Source: Streptomyces sp. ISL-87
Lineage (GTDB): Bacteria > Actinomycetota > Actinomycetes > Streptomycetales > Streptomycetaceae
Length of the DNA: 64,000 nt
NCBI RefSeq assembly: GCF_018614095.1
Contig: NZ_JAGGOY010000079.1
Coordinates: forward strand, 27,309 to 91,308
Direction: 5' to 3'
Shown: piece after piece, positions 18,649 through 26,831 of the stretch
Position numbering within the stretch: the first letter of the stretch is position 1
Layout: the number at the start of each line of letters is the position of its first letter
The notes under the pieces: generated by a model
Databases searched by the model: none
What the model was told of the DNA's origin: nothing
Seen by the model: the letters and a program-made list of their open reading frames with translations, nothing else
Position numbers and translations under genes: made by a program

Positions 18649-19074
18649 TCACTCGCGGAGGCGGTCGGGGGTGGGGTCTTCCCGAATGGCGGCAAGGACG
18701 AACGCATGGCCCGCAGGGTCGGCGTAGCGGCGCAGGCTCGTCCGGTTGTCCGGCCGGCTGCCGTCTTCCTCGGCAGCCACCGGACGTGCCCCGAGAGCCA
18801 CGGCCTCGCGCTCGGCCTCGTCGAGGGACTGTGACTCCACGAGGATGCGCAGATGTGCCTGTTGGGAGTCCTCCGGCGGTGGCCAGCTCGGTGGGGCGTG
18901 GTTCGGGTCGCGGCGGACCCCGAGTACCACGCCGGTGCGGCCGGTGATGAGGATCAGATCGTCGTCACGGGCAGCCGGCCCCGCCGTGGCACCGAGGAGT
19001 TCGGCGTAGAACCGCGCCAGCAACTCCGGCTCGGCACTGTCCAGGACGACGACGCTTGTCTTGGGTACGGTCAT
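18649..19074 (-). CDS. VOC-family (glyoxalase/bleomycin-resistance fold) protein
   Basis: 141 aa. The start TSVVVLDSAEPELLARFYAELLGA is a typical first beta-alpha-beta-beta-beta module, and the end YADPAGHAFVLA is the conserved closing strand. These proteins bind a metal or ligand in a paired fold; this member could be an enzyme or a binding protein, and the substrate cannot be told. The longer open frame upstream has no protein-like character. Confidence 0.88.
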   Translation of the reverse strand: MTVPKTSVVVLDSAEPELLARFYAELLGATAGPAARDDDLILITGRTGVVLGVRRDPNHAPPSWPPPEDSQQAHLRILVESQSLDEAEREAVALGARPVAAEEDGSRPDNRTSLRRYADPAGHAFVLAAIREDPTPDRLRE

Positions 19075-19139
19075 GCACCGCGTGTGCCCTGAGTCGGCGT
19101 CCGTACACAGGGAGTACCGGGCCACGAGAGGGGCGACGG

Positions 19140-19508
19140 TTACGCGGAGCGGATGCGGAGCCCGATCTCCTTCTCCTGGTCGCCCGATACTGCTCCCGCG
19201 CCCTCGACCGTGAAGTGCCCGGCGAGCGCGGCCTGCACCCGGTCCACCGCCCGCGGGCTCCCCTGCAGTGCGACGCTGACCGAGTCCTCCACCCGAACGG
19301 GCGCCGGCCGTCGCTCCGGGGGCTTGGCCGCGTCGAGGGTCGTACTCCATACGGTCGCGGCGCTACCGCCTTCGACGGCGCGGCCCGTCCCAGCCACCGG
19401 GAAGAAGTGTTCGAGCAGGTCGATGACGGTGCGCGCGTCCGTCTTGGAGCAATCGCTGATCGTCACCGCCACTTCGGCCGCCGGGTTGTCCTTGTCCTTG
19501 CTGTCCAT
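19140..19508 (-). CDS. Hypothetical 122-aa protein
   Basis: Begins MDSKDKDNPAAEVAVTISDCSKTDARTVIDLLEHFFP and continues with VEDSVSVALQGSPRAVDRVQAALAGHFTVE. The alternation suggests a small alpha/beta sandwich with two similar beta-alpha units. It has one cysteine and no signal peptide. It lies 77 bp downstream of the MscS gene on the same strand and could be in the same transcript. Confidence 0.6.
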   Translation of the reverse strand: MDSKDKDNPAAEVAVTISDCSKTDARTVIDLLEHFFPVAGTGRAVEGGSAATVWSTTLDAAKPPERRPAPVRVEDSVSVALQGSPRAVDRVQAALAGHFTVEGAGAVSGDQEKEIGLRIRSA

Positions 19509-19585
19509 CGGACGCCACCTCTCTCGTGCCGTGCAGCTCGGCATCTCAACGCTCACACAGAGAGTCACACAGCGCATCACGTGGG

Positions 19586-20665
19586 TCACCGAGGGTGTCG
19601 AGTCTTGCCGTCGAGCGGTGCGCCGTCGGCCTCGGGTGCCGACGCGAGGACCAGCCGTGGCAGGGCATCCGGGTGCTTCTCCGCGAGCCAGGCGATCAGC
19701 TGTTCGCGTACCGCGCAGCGCACCGTCCACAGGTCGTCGGCGTCCTTGGCCGTGACGATGGCGCGCACGACGATGGTGGAGGGAGTGGTCTCCGTGACGG
19801 CGACGTCCCAGCCACGGCCGTCCCACTCCCGGCAGTGGTGCAGGATCTCGTGGACCTTGTCCCGCATGAGGTCCACGGGCGCGGAGTGGTCGCAGTGGAG
19901 GAAGACGGTGCCGGTCATCTGGACGCCGCCGCGGGACCAGTTCTCGAAGGGGCGGGTGGTGAAGTACGAGACGGGCATGGTGATCCGGCGCTCGTCCCAG
20001 GTGCGTACGGCGAGGAAAGTGAGGGTGATGTCCTCCACCACCCCCCATTCGCCGGCGACCACGACCGTGTCGCCGATGCGCACCATGTCACCGAAGGCGA
20101 TCTGGAAGCCGGCGAAGAGGTTGCCGAGCGTCGACTGGGCGGCGACACCCGCGACGATTCCGATGATCCCGGCGGAAGCGAGCAGGGAGGTGCCGAGTGC
20201 GCGGAAGCTCGGGAAGGTGAGAAGCATCGCCGCGGCCGCGACCATGGCGACGACCGCGGTCACGACTCGCATGATCAGGGTCACCTGGGTGCGGACCCGG
20301 CGGACCCGGGCCGGGTCACGGGTGCCGGTCGCGTAGCGCGCGTATCCGGACTCGACGAGGGCGGAGGCCATGCCCACGATCAGCCAGGCCCCCGCACCGA
20401 TCAGGGCGAGCGAGAGGACACGGCCCACGGCGGCCTCGTTCTCCCGCAGCGGCCGCCATGCGGTCTGCGGATAGGCGCCCTTGAGCAGCGCCGCGAGCAG
20501 CACGATCTGAAGTGCCCGGCGGCAACGGCGCAGCAGGTTCCACAGGGGTGTTTCGGGGTGCCGTGCGTCGGCTCGGCGCAGCAGCAGGTCGACGGCCCAT
20601 CCGGCCGCGACGGTGAGCAGGATCGAGCCCCCCAGGACGGTCAGCAAGCGAAGTGCGCTGTTCAT
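19586..20665 (-). CDS. MscS-family mechanosensitive channel
   Basis: 359 aa. Three to four N-terminal helices are followed by the pore-lining TM3 (LASAGIIGIVAGVAAQSTLGNLFAGFQIAFGDMVRIGDTVVV), which carries the Gly/Ala packing pattern and the QSTLGNL kink of MscS. The beta domain (GEWGVVEDITLTFLAVRTWDERRITMPVSYFTTRPFENWS) and a C-terminal alpha/beta domain complete the fold. It releases solutes on hypo-osmotic shock at the cytoplasmic membrane. The final 20 residues are polar. Confidence 0.94.
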   Translation of the reverse strand: MNSALRLLTVLGGSILLTVAAGWAVDLLLRRADARHPETPLWNLLRRCRRALQIVLLAALLKGAYPQTAWRPLRENEAAVGRVLSLALIGAGAWLIVGMASALVESGYARYATGTRDPARVRRVRTQVTLIMRVVTAVVAMVAAAAMLLTFPSFRALGTSLLASAGIIGIVAGVAAQSTLGNLFAGFQIAFGDMVRIGDTVVVAGEWGVVEDITLTFLAVRTWDERRITMPVSYFTTRPFENWSRGGVQMTGTVFLHCDHSAPVDLMRDKVHEILHHCREWDGRGWDVAVTETTPSTIVVRAIVTAKDADDLWTVRCAVREQLIAWLAEKHPDALPRLVLASAPEADGAPLDGKTRHPR

Positions 20666-20861
20666 ATCCCCTCAGCGGATGTAGGCGGCATGGACTTCGC
20701 GCGCCTGCCCCGAGGAGGCGAGCTGAAGCTGACACCACGGGCCCCGTCGTGCCCGGCCCGGCGCATGCGGCCGTCGGAGGCGGGTAGCCGCGCTTGAAAC
20801 GCCCTGGCGGGCGACCCGCACCGCGGGGTGCGGGGTCACTGACGACGCGGAAGGGGTGCGC

Positions 20862-21311
20862 ATGTCGCACGTCGAGGAGTATGTCGAGGTCAACGTCCCC
20901 GTACGCACGGCCTACAACCAGTGGACCCAGTTCGAGGAGTTCCCGGCCTTCATGGAGGGGGTCGAACGCATCGACCAGCGCACGGACACGCTCACCCACT
21001 GGGTGACGAATGTGAATGGTGTGCAGCGCGAGTTCGACGCGCAGATCACCGAGCAGCTGCCGGACCGGCGCGTCGCGTGGATGACGGTGGACGGGCAGGC
21101 CCGCCAGGCCGGGCTGGTCACCTTCCAGCCGATCGACGCGACCACCACCAAGGTCGTCCTGCACATGAACTGGGTACCGGACGGCCTGGCCGAGACGGCC
21201 GCCGACAAGCTCGGCTTCGTCAAGCGCCAGGTCGCCGGCGACCTGAAGCGGTTCAAGCTCTTCATCGAGTCGCGCGGAGTCGAGACGGGCGCCTGGCGGG
21301 GTGAGGTCTGA
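20862..21311 (+). CDS. SRPBCC family protein (polyketide cyclase/dehydrase fold)
   Basis: 149 aa from ATG 20862, which has GAAGGGG upstream; GTG 20856 is an alternative. The N-terminus VEEYVEVNVPVRTAYNQWTQFEEFPAFMEGVERI and the following beta strands (ITEQLPDRRVAWMTVDGQARQAGLVTFQPI) are typical of the START-like helix-grip fold. The C-terminal helix is KRFKLFIESRG. The fold binds hydrophobic ligands in a cytoplasmic cavity. It is followed after 5 nt by the DUF1206 gene, so the two are probably one operon. Confidence 0.9.
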   Translation: MSHVEEYVEVNVPVRTAYNQWTQFEEFPAFMEGVERIDQRTDTLTHWVTNVNGVQREFDAQITEQLPDRRVAWMTVDGQARQAGLVTFQPIDATTTKVVLHMNWVPDGLAETAADKLGFVKRQVAGDLKRFKLFIESRGVETGAWRGEV

Positions 21312-21316
21312 CGGCG

Positions 21317-22141
21317 ATGAGAGGCAGGACCGCGAGCAAGGGTGTGCTGGCCGCTTCCCGAGGCGGCGGGGTGCGGGAGGTCGTGGCGCGCTGCGGGCTG
21401 CTGGCACGCGGGGTGCTGTACGTACTGGTCGGGTTGCTGGCCTTGCGTATCGTCTCCGGTGGCGGCGGTGGCAAGGAGGCCGACCGGCAGGGGGCCCTCC
21501 AGGAGCTCGCGGGAAAACCCCTCGGCGGTCTGCTGATCTGGGCCGTGGGCATCGGGCTCGTGTGCATGATGCTGTGGTGCCTGTCGGAGGCGGTGTTCGG
21601 CGAGGCCGGACCGGAGGGCGACAAGCCCGGGAAGCGGCTGGCCTCGGCAGGCCGGGCCGTCTTCTACGGCGTAGTCGCCTTCTCCGTGTTCACATTTGCG
21701 GCGGGCGGCGGCGGGCGCTCCGGCGACGAACAGTCGCGCGATGTGACGGCGAAGGCTCTGGACCTGCCCGCCGGCAGGTGGCTGGTGGCTGCGGCCGGGC
21801 TCGGGATCGCCATCGCGGGCGTGGTCATCGCGGTTCAGGCTGCGCGGTGCAGCTTCCGCGAGCACCTCGCCATGGGCGGGGTCCCGGCGCCGTGGCGCAA
21901 GGCCGTCGACGTCCTCGGGGTGACCGGCGGCCTGGCCCGGGGCAGCGTGTTCGCGGCGGCCGGCGGCTTCATCGTGTACGCGGCGCTGCGCTACGACCCG
22001 GCGCAGGCGAAGGGCATCGACGACACCCTGAGGTCGTTCACGCGGACCGCGGCGGGGCCGTGGCTGCTGGTCGCGGTCGCCGTCGGGCTGATGCTCTTCG
22101 GGGTGTTCTGCTGGGCGATGGCCCGGTGGCGCCAGGTCTGA
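21317..22141 (+). CDS. DUF1206 membrane protein
   Basis: 274 aa with six hydrophobic helices arranged as three similar pairs. Each pair begins with a pattern such as CGLLARGVLYVLVGLLALRI, SAGRAVFYGVVAFSVFTF and TGGLARGSVFAAAGGFIVYAALRYD, which is the DUF1206 repeat. The conserved YDP at the end of the third repeat fits the family. Function unknown. The ORF starts 5 nt after the SRPBCC gene. Confidence 0.9.
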   Translation: MRGRTASKGVLAASRGGGVREVVARCGLLARGVLYVLVGLLALRIVSGGGGGKEADRQGALQELAGKPLGGLLIWAVGIGLVCMMLWCLSEAVFGEAGPEGDKPGKRLASAGRAVFYGVVAFSVFTFAAGGGGRSGDEQSRDVTAKALDLPAGRWLVAAAGLGIAIAGVVIAVQAARCSFREHLAMGGVPAPWRKAVDVLGVTGGLARGSVFAAAGGFIVYAALRYDPAQAKGIDDTLRSFTRTAAGPWLLVAVAVGLMLFGVFCWAMARWRQV

Positions 22142-22337
22142 TCCGGGGAAGTGGGGCGGGGCCAGTCTTCGAGGGCCAGTGTTCAAGGGGGTTACCCGCC
22201 AAACGGAAGCCGAATCCTTGAGTGTCTCGGCCAAGCTGCCCGTGCGCCCCTGCACGCCCCCCGCAGTGACGTTCCATCGCCCCTGTACGGGGGCAGCCGC
22301 GTGGTGCTGTTGGTTCGTCTACCGAGGAGAGCACACG

Positions 22338-22946
22338 ATGACGAAGGTCCTCGTCCTGCACAGCGTCAGCCTCGTCCGGTCGGCCCTGGCCGCCCTGCTG
22401 AGATCGGAAGGGTCCTTCGAGGTCACGTCGGCGGGCTGGCGGACCGCGGCACGCCAGGCCGAGTCCTTACGACCAGACGTGACGGTCGTCGACTTCGACT
22501 GTCCGGGGACGACGGCCGTCCTGGCCGACAACGGACGCGGGGATCGCCAGGTCCTCGCCTCCCCCACCCCGGTGCTGGTGCTGGCGTCGGCGGACGCACC
22601 CGGCTCGCTGCACCGGGCCTTCCAGGCCGAGGCCCGCGGCTACGTGGACAAGGACGGCTCACCGGGGCGGCTCGTGCGGGCCGTCCGGAAGGTCGCGGCG
22701 GGGGAACGGTTCATCGACGCCTCGCTGGCCTCGGCCTTCATGGAGGCCGACCCCGTACCGCTGAGCCCGCGGGAACTCAGCGTGCTGGCCCGGGCCGCCG
22801 AGGGCGATTCCATCGTCGAGATCGCCCGCACACTGCACCTGGCGAGCGGGACCGTACGCAACTACATGGCCGCGGCGACCCGCAAGACCGGCGCGCGCAA
22901 CCTCATCGACGCGATCCGGATATCCCGGCGGGCCGGCTGGGTCTGA
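22338..22946 (+). CDS. ramR: RamR/AmfR-like LuxR-type response regulator
   Basis: 202 aa from ATG 22338 with GAGGAGA upstream. An N-terminal receiver-like domain has the phosphoacceptor-position Asp52 (TVVDFDCPG) but lacks the usual acidic pair: the start is KVLVLHSVSLVRSALAALL, so it is an atypical receiver. The LuxR-type helix-turn-helix follows (LSPRELSVLARAAEGDSIVEIARTLHLASGTVRNYMAAATRKTGARN). Its position next to the lanthipeptide genes identifies it as the RamR/AmfR regulator expected to activate ramC. Codon 44 is TTA (22467-22469), so translation should depend on the bldA tRNA. It is convergent with ramB; a 6-bp hairpin at 22953-22970 lies between the two stops. Confidence 0.88.
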   Translation: MTKVLVLHSVSLVRSALAALLRSEGSFEVTSAGWRTAARQAESLRPDVTVVDFDCPGTTAVLADNGRGDRQVLASPTPVLVLASADAPGSLHRAFQAEARGYVDKDGSPGRLVRAVRKVAAGERFIDASLASAFMEADPVPLSPRELSVLARAAEGDSIVEIARTLHLASGTVRNYMAAATRKTGARNLIDAIRISRRAGWV

Positions 22947-22982
22947 TCCGCCACCGTGGCCGCGCACGGTAGCCGCGCCGCG

Positions 22983-24752
22983 TCATTCGTCCGTGATCTC
23001 GTTCCACATCCCGACCAGGTCCCGGTACAGGGGCGACCTGGCCGGGAGTTCCTCATGGGTGCCGCACACGGCGCGGGTCCCGTCGAGGACGAGGACCCGG
23101 TCGGCGCGGGCCGCGGACGAGACGCGGTGTGCCACGACGACGAGGGTGCCGGCGCGGGCCGCGAGGGCCCGTTCGGCACGCTCCTCGGTGCCCGGGTCCA
23201 GGTGGCAGGTGGCCTCGTCGAGCAGGAGGAGCGGAGCCGGTGAGAGGTAGGCGGCCGCGAGCGCGAGGTGCTGGCTCTCGCCCCGGGACAGCAGCCGGGG
23301 GGACACCTCGGCGTCCAGACCGCCGAGCCGGTCGATGAGGCCGTCCAGTCCCAGGGCGGTGACGGCCCGCCGTACCTGTGCCTCGTCGGGTGCTCCGGGG
23401 CCCGAGCCGGGGCACAGGTGGGTCAGGTTCTCCCGCACCGTGCCGGTGAACACGTAGGCCTGCTGCGGCAGCAGGGTCCGCCTCCGGTCCGGCGCCGGGG
23501 CACCCCGCTCCCGGCGGGCGGCCGCACCGGCGACGAGGACCGTCCCCGCGTCGGGGGCCAGTATTCCGGCGAGCAGTGCGGTGAGCGTGGACTTGCCGAT
23601 GCCGCTCGGTCCGACCACGGCGAGGTGCTCCCCCGGACGCACGACCAGGTCGAGGTCGTCGAGGACGGGGGCCGCGCCGGGGCCGTACGCGAAGGTAACG
23701 CCCTGGAGCTCGGCAGCGGCGGCGGTCCGGCGACCGGCCGGAAGGGTGGTGGGCTGCTGCTTCGCGCGGCGGCCGTCAGGGTCCGGCGACAGCGGATCGC
23801 AGAAGCGTTCGAGGACCACCAGCAGGCGCGTACCGGCGGAACCCAGCGCCGTCATCAGGGTGTTGAGCGCGGGCAGCAGGGCCTGTACCAGGTACGTGAG
23901 GGCGCCGGCCAGCGTTCCGGCGCTGATCCCGTGCCCGAGCAGCCAGGGCGTCGCCGCCAGCAGTGCGACCACCGGCAGCCGTCCCGCCGCACCCAGGGCA
24001 AGCGTACGCAGCGCCGCCCAGCGCGCGAGCGTGCGCGCCAGCCGCTCCTGGGTAGCGATAAGCGGCTCCACCCGGGCTTCCGCGGCCGCCTGCCCGCCGC
24101 ACGCGACGACGTCGCGCAGGCCCTCGCCCAGTGCCCCCACCCGGTCCGACAGCGCCTCGTCGGTGTCCAGGGAGCGGCGTTGCACGGAGGCCATGGGGCG
24201 CAGTGTGGCCAGGAAGGCGGCCACGCCCAGGAGCAGCGGGGGCAGCACGATCAGCAGGAGCACGGGAGCAAGCGCCGCCATGCCGGCGAGGGCGCCCACG
24301 GCGGTGAACACGAACGAACGTACCGTCAGGACCAGGCCCGCGAACGAGTCCCGGGCCATCTCCGTCTGCTGAGTCAGCCGGGACACCGCGCCGGCATCGG
24401 GAGCGCGCGCCGGGTCGGCGATCGCGCGGTCCAGCGCCTGCCGCACCGCCCGCCGGACCAGGCCGTCCCGCAACGGCTCCACCAGGTCCGCGAGTCCGGC
24501 GAACACACCGCGCAGCGCGAACCCGCCGAGCAGCGCACCGGCTCCGGCCACGGCCAGCCAGGCGAGACCGGTCCCGGTGCGACCGGCGAGGAAACCGTCG
24601 TCGAGGGCTCGGGCCACGCCGTAGCCGCCGAGGAAGGTGTGCGCGGACTCCAGCAGCGACCATGCCGCCAGCCGTCCCAGAGGGCGCTTGCGGCCGCGCA
24701 GGAACCTCCGCCCTTCGGGGGCGACCCGGCGCCAGGCGTCGGTCTCGGTCAC
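22983..24752 (-). CDS. ramB: RamB-like ABC exporter half-transporter
   Basis: 589 aa from GTG 24752, which overlaps the ramA stop by 4 nt (GTGA). The N-terminal membrane domain has six helices; the nucleotide-binding domain has Walker A GPSGIGKST, Q-loop LPQQAYVFTGT, signature LSRGES (instead of LSGGQ), Walker B LLLLDEATCHLD with a canonical Glu, and switch His in VVAHR. It should pair with RamA to export the modified lanthipeptide. The non-canonical signature is complementary to the non-canonical Walker B of RamA, as in heterodimeric exporters with one degenerate ATP site. Confidence 0.9.
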   Translation of the reverse strand: MTETDAWRRVAPEGRRFLRGRKRPLGRLAAWSLLESAHTFLGGYGVARALDDGFLAGRTGTGLAWLAVAGAGALLGGFALRGVFAGLADLVEPLRDGLVRRAVRQALDRAIADPARAPDAGAVSRLTQQTEMARDSFAGLVLTVRSFVFTAVGALAGMAALAPVLLLIVLPPLLLGVAAFLATLRPMASVQRRSLDTDEALSDRVGALGEGLRDVVACGGQAAAEARVEPLIATQERLARTLARWAALRTLALGAAGRLPVVALLAATPWLLGHGISAGTLAGALTYLVQALLPALNTLMTALGSAGTRLLVVLERFCDPLSPDPDGRRAKQQPTTLPAGRRTAAAAELQGVTFAYGPGAAPVLDDLDLVVRPGEHLAVVGPSGIGKSTLTALLAGILAPDAGTVLVAGAAARRERGAPAPDRRRTLLPQQAYVFTGTVRENLTHLCPGSGPGAPDEAQVRRAVTALGLDGLIDRLGGLDAEVSPRLLSRGESQHLALAAAYLSPAPLLLLDEATCHLDPGTEERAERALAARAGTLVVVAHRVSSAARADRVLVLDGTRAVCGTHEELPARSPLYRDLVGMWNEITDE

Positions 24753-26629
24753 CGCGCCACTTCCGTTTCCGCGTCGGCCGCGAACACCGTCCGGTAGGCC
24801 GGCTCGTGCTGCCACAGCACGTCGTGGGTGCCGGTCGCCCGGACGCGCCCGTCCTCCAGCCATACGACGAGGTCGGCGCGGGCGGCGGAGGAGAGGCGGT
24901 GCGCGATGACGATCCGGGTGCCGGGCCGGATCTCGTGGGCGAGCGCGCGCTCGACCTCGCGGGCCGTTACGGTGTCGAGGCTGGAGGTGGCGTCGTCGAG
25001 GACGAGCAGTCGGCCGGCGTGGCAGAACGCCCGTGCCAGCCCGAGGCGTTGGACCTCACCGCCGGACATCGGGGCGTCGGCGAGGCGCGTGCCGTACCTG
25101 TGGGGCAGGCGCCGTACGAACAGGTCTGCGACCGCGGCCCGGCCCGCGGCGCGGACCGCTCCCGGGCCGGGGTCCGGACCCGCGCCGAACCCGATCGCAT
25201 CGCCGACCGTGTCCCCGAACAGCACGGGCCGGTCGAACGCGTGCCCGACCTCACGGCGCAGCGCTTCGGCGGTCAACTCCCGCAGGGGCACACCGTCCAG
25301 CAGTACCTGTCCCGCGTCGGGGTCGGTCAGCCGCCCGGCCACGGCGGCCAACAGGGTCTTGCCCGCGCCGGAACGGCCCACCACGGCCGCCGTGATGCCA
25401 CCGGGGATCACCAGGCTGACGTCGTGCAGCACCGTCGATCCGCCGCGTACGACCCGGACTCGGCGCAGTTCCAGGGTGCCGGGGCCGCCTTCCGGCAGCT
25501 CCGCCCGGCCGTGGTCGAGTACGGGCAGGGTGAAGAGGGCAGCGGTCCGCCGGGCGGCGGCCCGGCCGCGGACCACGGCCGCCAGCCCGCCGGTCACGGC
25601 GCCGACGCCGGCGGCGAGGCCGGCGTACCGTACGGCGGCGAGCAGTTCGCCGACCCCGACGGCCCCGGCCGACAGGCGGATGCCGCCGACGGCGAGGACC
25701 GCGTACAGGAGCATCGGCATGAGGGCCGTGGAGCGGGCCGTCGTACCACCGTAGACGCGCCACATGCGCCTGCCCTCGGTGCCCAGCTCGGGCAACTGCG
25801 CGAGGATCCTGGCGCGTTCGCGGTCGGCGGTACCGGCGGCGGCGATCGTCCGGGCCCCGGCCAGGGCCTCGACGAGGCGGCCGGCGGTCGCGAGCTGCAC
25901 CTGCTGGTACCGGGCGACGCTGGTGAACGAGTCGCGCGCGAAGGCCCGTAGCAGGAGCACCAGCAGCGGAACGCCCGCGAGGAACGCGAGCGCCGTCCAC
26001 AGGTCGATGAGGAGGAGCGCGGCGACTCCGCCGAGCGGCGGCAACAGTGCGGCGACGCCGTGCGCGACGGCGGCCGGGACCTTCCCGGCCTCGGCGGCGT
26101 GCGCGGTCAGCCGCGCGGCGGTTTCGCCGGGTGCGTACCGGGCCGCGTGGTGCGGGGCCGTACGCAGTAGCCGGGCGAGCCCGAGCCTGCGCAGCCAGGC
26201 GGTGGAGCGGCCGTCCACCTCGCCGGTCAGCCGTGCGGCGGCGCCGTCCAGCGCGACCTCGGCCGCGATGACACCGGCGCACAGCAGGGTCCAGGCGGGT
26301 CCCGACGGGGCGCGGCGGAGCAGCAGGTCGAGGGTATGGCCGAGGACGGCGGGTTCGGCGAGGGCTGCCGCGGCCGCCGCCACCGTGCATCCGAGGACGG
26401 CGGCGGTGCGACCGGCGCTGTGCCGGGTGGCGGCCGCGAGCGCCCGGTCGGCAGTGCGCGCCCGCGCCTCCACCGCGTCCTCCGCGTCCACCGCGTCCAC
26501 CGCCTCGGCCGCGTCCACAACGTCCACCACCTCGGCCGCGTCCACTGCCTCGGCCGCCGCGGAGCCCGGGCCCGCCGCCGGGTCCGCGGCGCCGGCCGGG
26601 GCCGGGGCCGGCTGGTCAGGGGGGCTCAT
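24749..26629 (-). CDS. ramA: RamA-like ABC exporter half-transporter
   Basis: 626 aa from ATG 26629 (GGAGG upstream). Residues 1 to about 55 are an unusual Ala/Asp/Glu/Val low-complexity extension (VDAAEVVDVVDAAEAVDAVD). The six-helix membrane domain follows, then an ATPase domain with Walker A GRSGAGKT, signature MSGGEVQ and Walker B LLVLDDATSSLD. Here the catalytic Glu after Walker B is Asp, so this subunit should contribute a weak or inactive ATP site. It is downstream of ramS behind a strong hairpin and overlaps ramB. Confidence 0.9.
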   Translation of the reverse strand: MSPPDQPAPAPAGAADPAAGPGSAAAEAVDAAEVVDVVDAAEAVDAVDAEDAVEARARTADRALAAATRHSAGRTAAVLGCTVAAAAAALAEPAVLGHTLDLLLRRAPSGPAWTLLCAGVIAAEVALDGAAARLTGEVDGRSTAWLRRLGLARLLRTAPHHAARYAPGETAARLTAHAAEAGKVPAAVAHGVAALLPPLGGVAALLLIDLWTALAFLAGVPLLVLLLRAFARDSFTSVARYQQVQLATAGRLVEALAGARTIAAAGTADRERARILAQLPELGTEGRRMWRVYGGTTARSTALMPMLLYAVLAVGGIRLSAGAVGVGELLAAVRYAGLAAGVGAVTGGLAAVVRGRAAARRTAALFTLPVLDHGRAELPEGGPGTLELRRVRVVRGGSTVLHDVSLVIPGGITAAVVGRSGAGKTLLAAVAGRLTDPDAGQVLLDGVPLRELTAEALRREVGHAFDRPVLFGDTVGDAIGFGAGPDPGPGAVRAAGRAAVADLFVRRLPHRYGTRLADAPMSGGEVQRLGLARAFCHAGRLLVLDDATSSLDTVTAREVERALAHEIRPGTRIVIAHRLSSAARADLVVWLEDGRVRATGTHDVLWQHEPAYRTVFAADAETEVAR

Positions 26630-26656
26630 CGGCGGATGCCTCCAGGAATGTGGTGC

Positions 26657-26684
26657 GGGCCCGGGCGGCGAACCGCCCGGGCCC
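26657..26684 (-). terminator. Strong hairpin between ramS and ramA (attenuator)
   Basis: A perfect 12-bp GC stem (GGGCCCGGGCGG and its complement) closes a 4-nt loop. On the transcribed (minus) strand the loop reads UUCG, an exceptionally stable tetraloop. It lies 13 nt after the ramS stop and 28 nt before the ramA start. It would terminate part of the transcripts and stabilise the 3' end of the ramCS message, giving more peptide than transporter. There is no U-tract. Confidence 0.85.
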
Positions 26685-26696
26685 GAGGTGACCCGG

Positions 26697-26831
26697 TCAG
26701 TTACAGGTCGTGATGCTCAGGCTGCTGTCACCGCAGAGCAGCAGGCTGGCCCGGCTGCCGCCGCCCGTCATCGCGGCCTCGGTGGTCTCTTCCTTCGGGG
26801 TCTCCATCGACTGCAGGTCAAGAAGCGTCAT
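26697..26831 (-). CDS. ramS: SapB-type class III lanthipeptide precursor (RamS/AmfS-like)
   Basis: 44 aa, too short for ordinary gene finders. The leader begins MTLLDLQSMETPKEETTEAA, carrying the LLDLQ recognition motif of class III leaders. The core ends SRASLLLCGDSSLSITTCN, with two SxxSxxxC blocks that form the labionin/lanthionine rings of SapB (from family knowledge). Compared with SapB as I remember it, the stretch before SRAS has two extra Gly. The ATG overlaps the ramC stop (ATGA), so translation is coupled. The product should be the extracellular surfactant that lowers surface tension for aerial hyphae. Confidence 0.96.
   Translation of the reverse strand: MTLLDLQSMETPKEETTEAAMTGGGSRASLLLCGDSSLSITTCN

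Noticed and set aside
23268..24797. Long plus-strand ORF (over 500 codons) across ramB
   Set aside because: Antisense to ramB, with unprotein-like composition; ramB has all ABC motifs.
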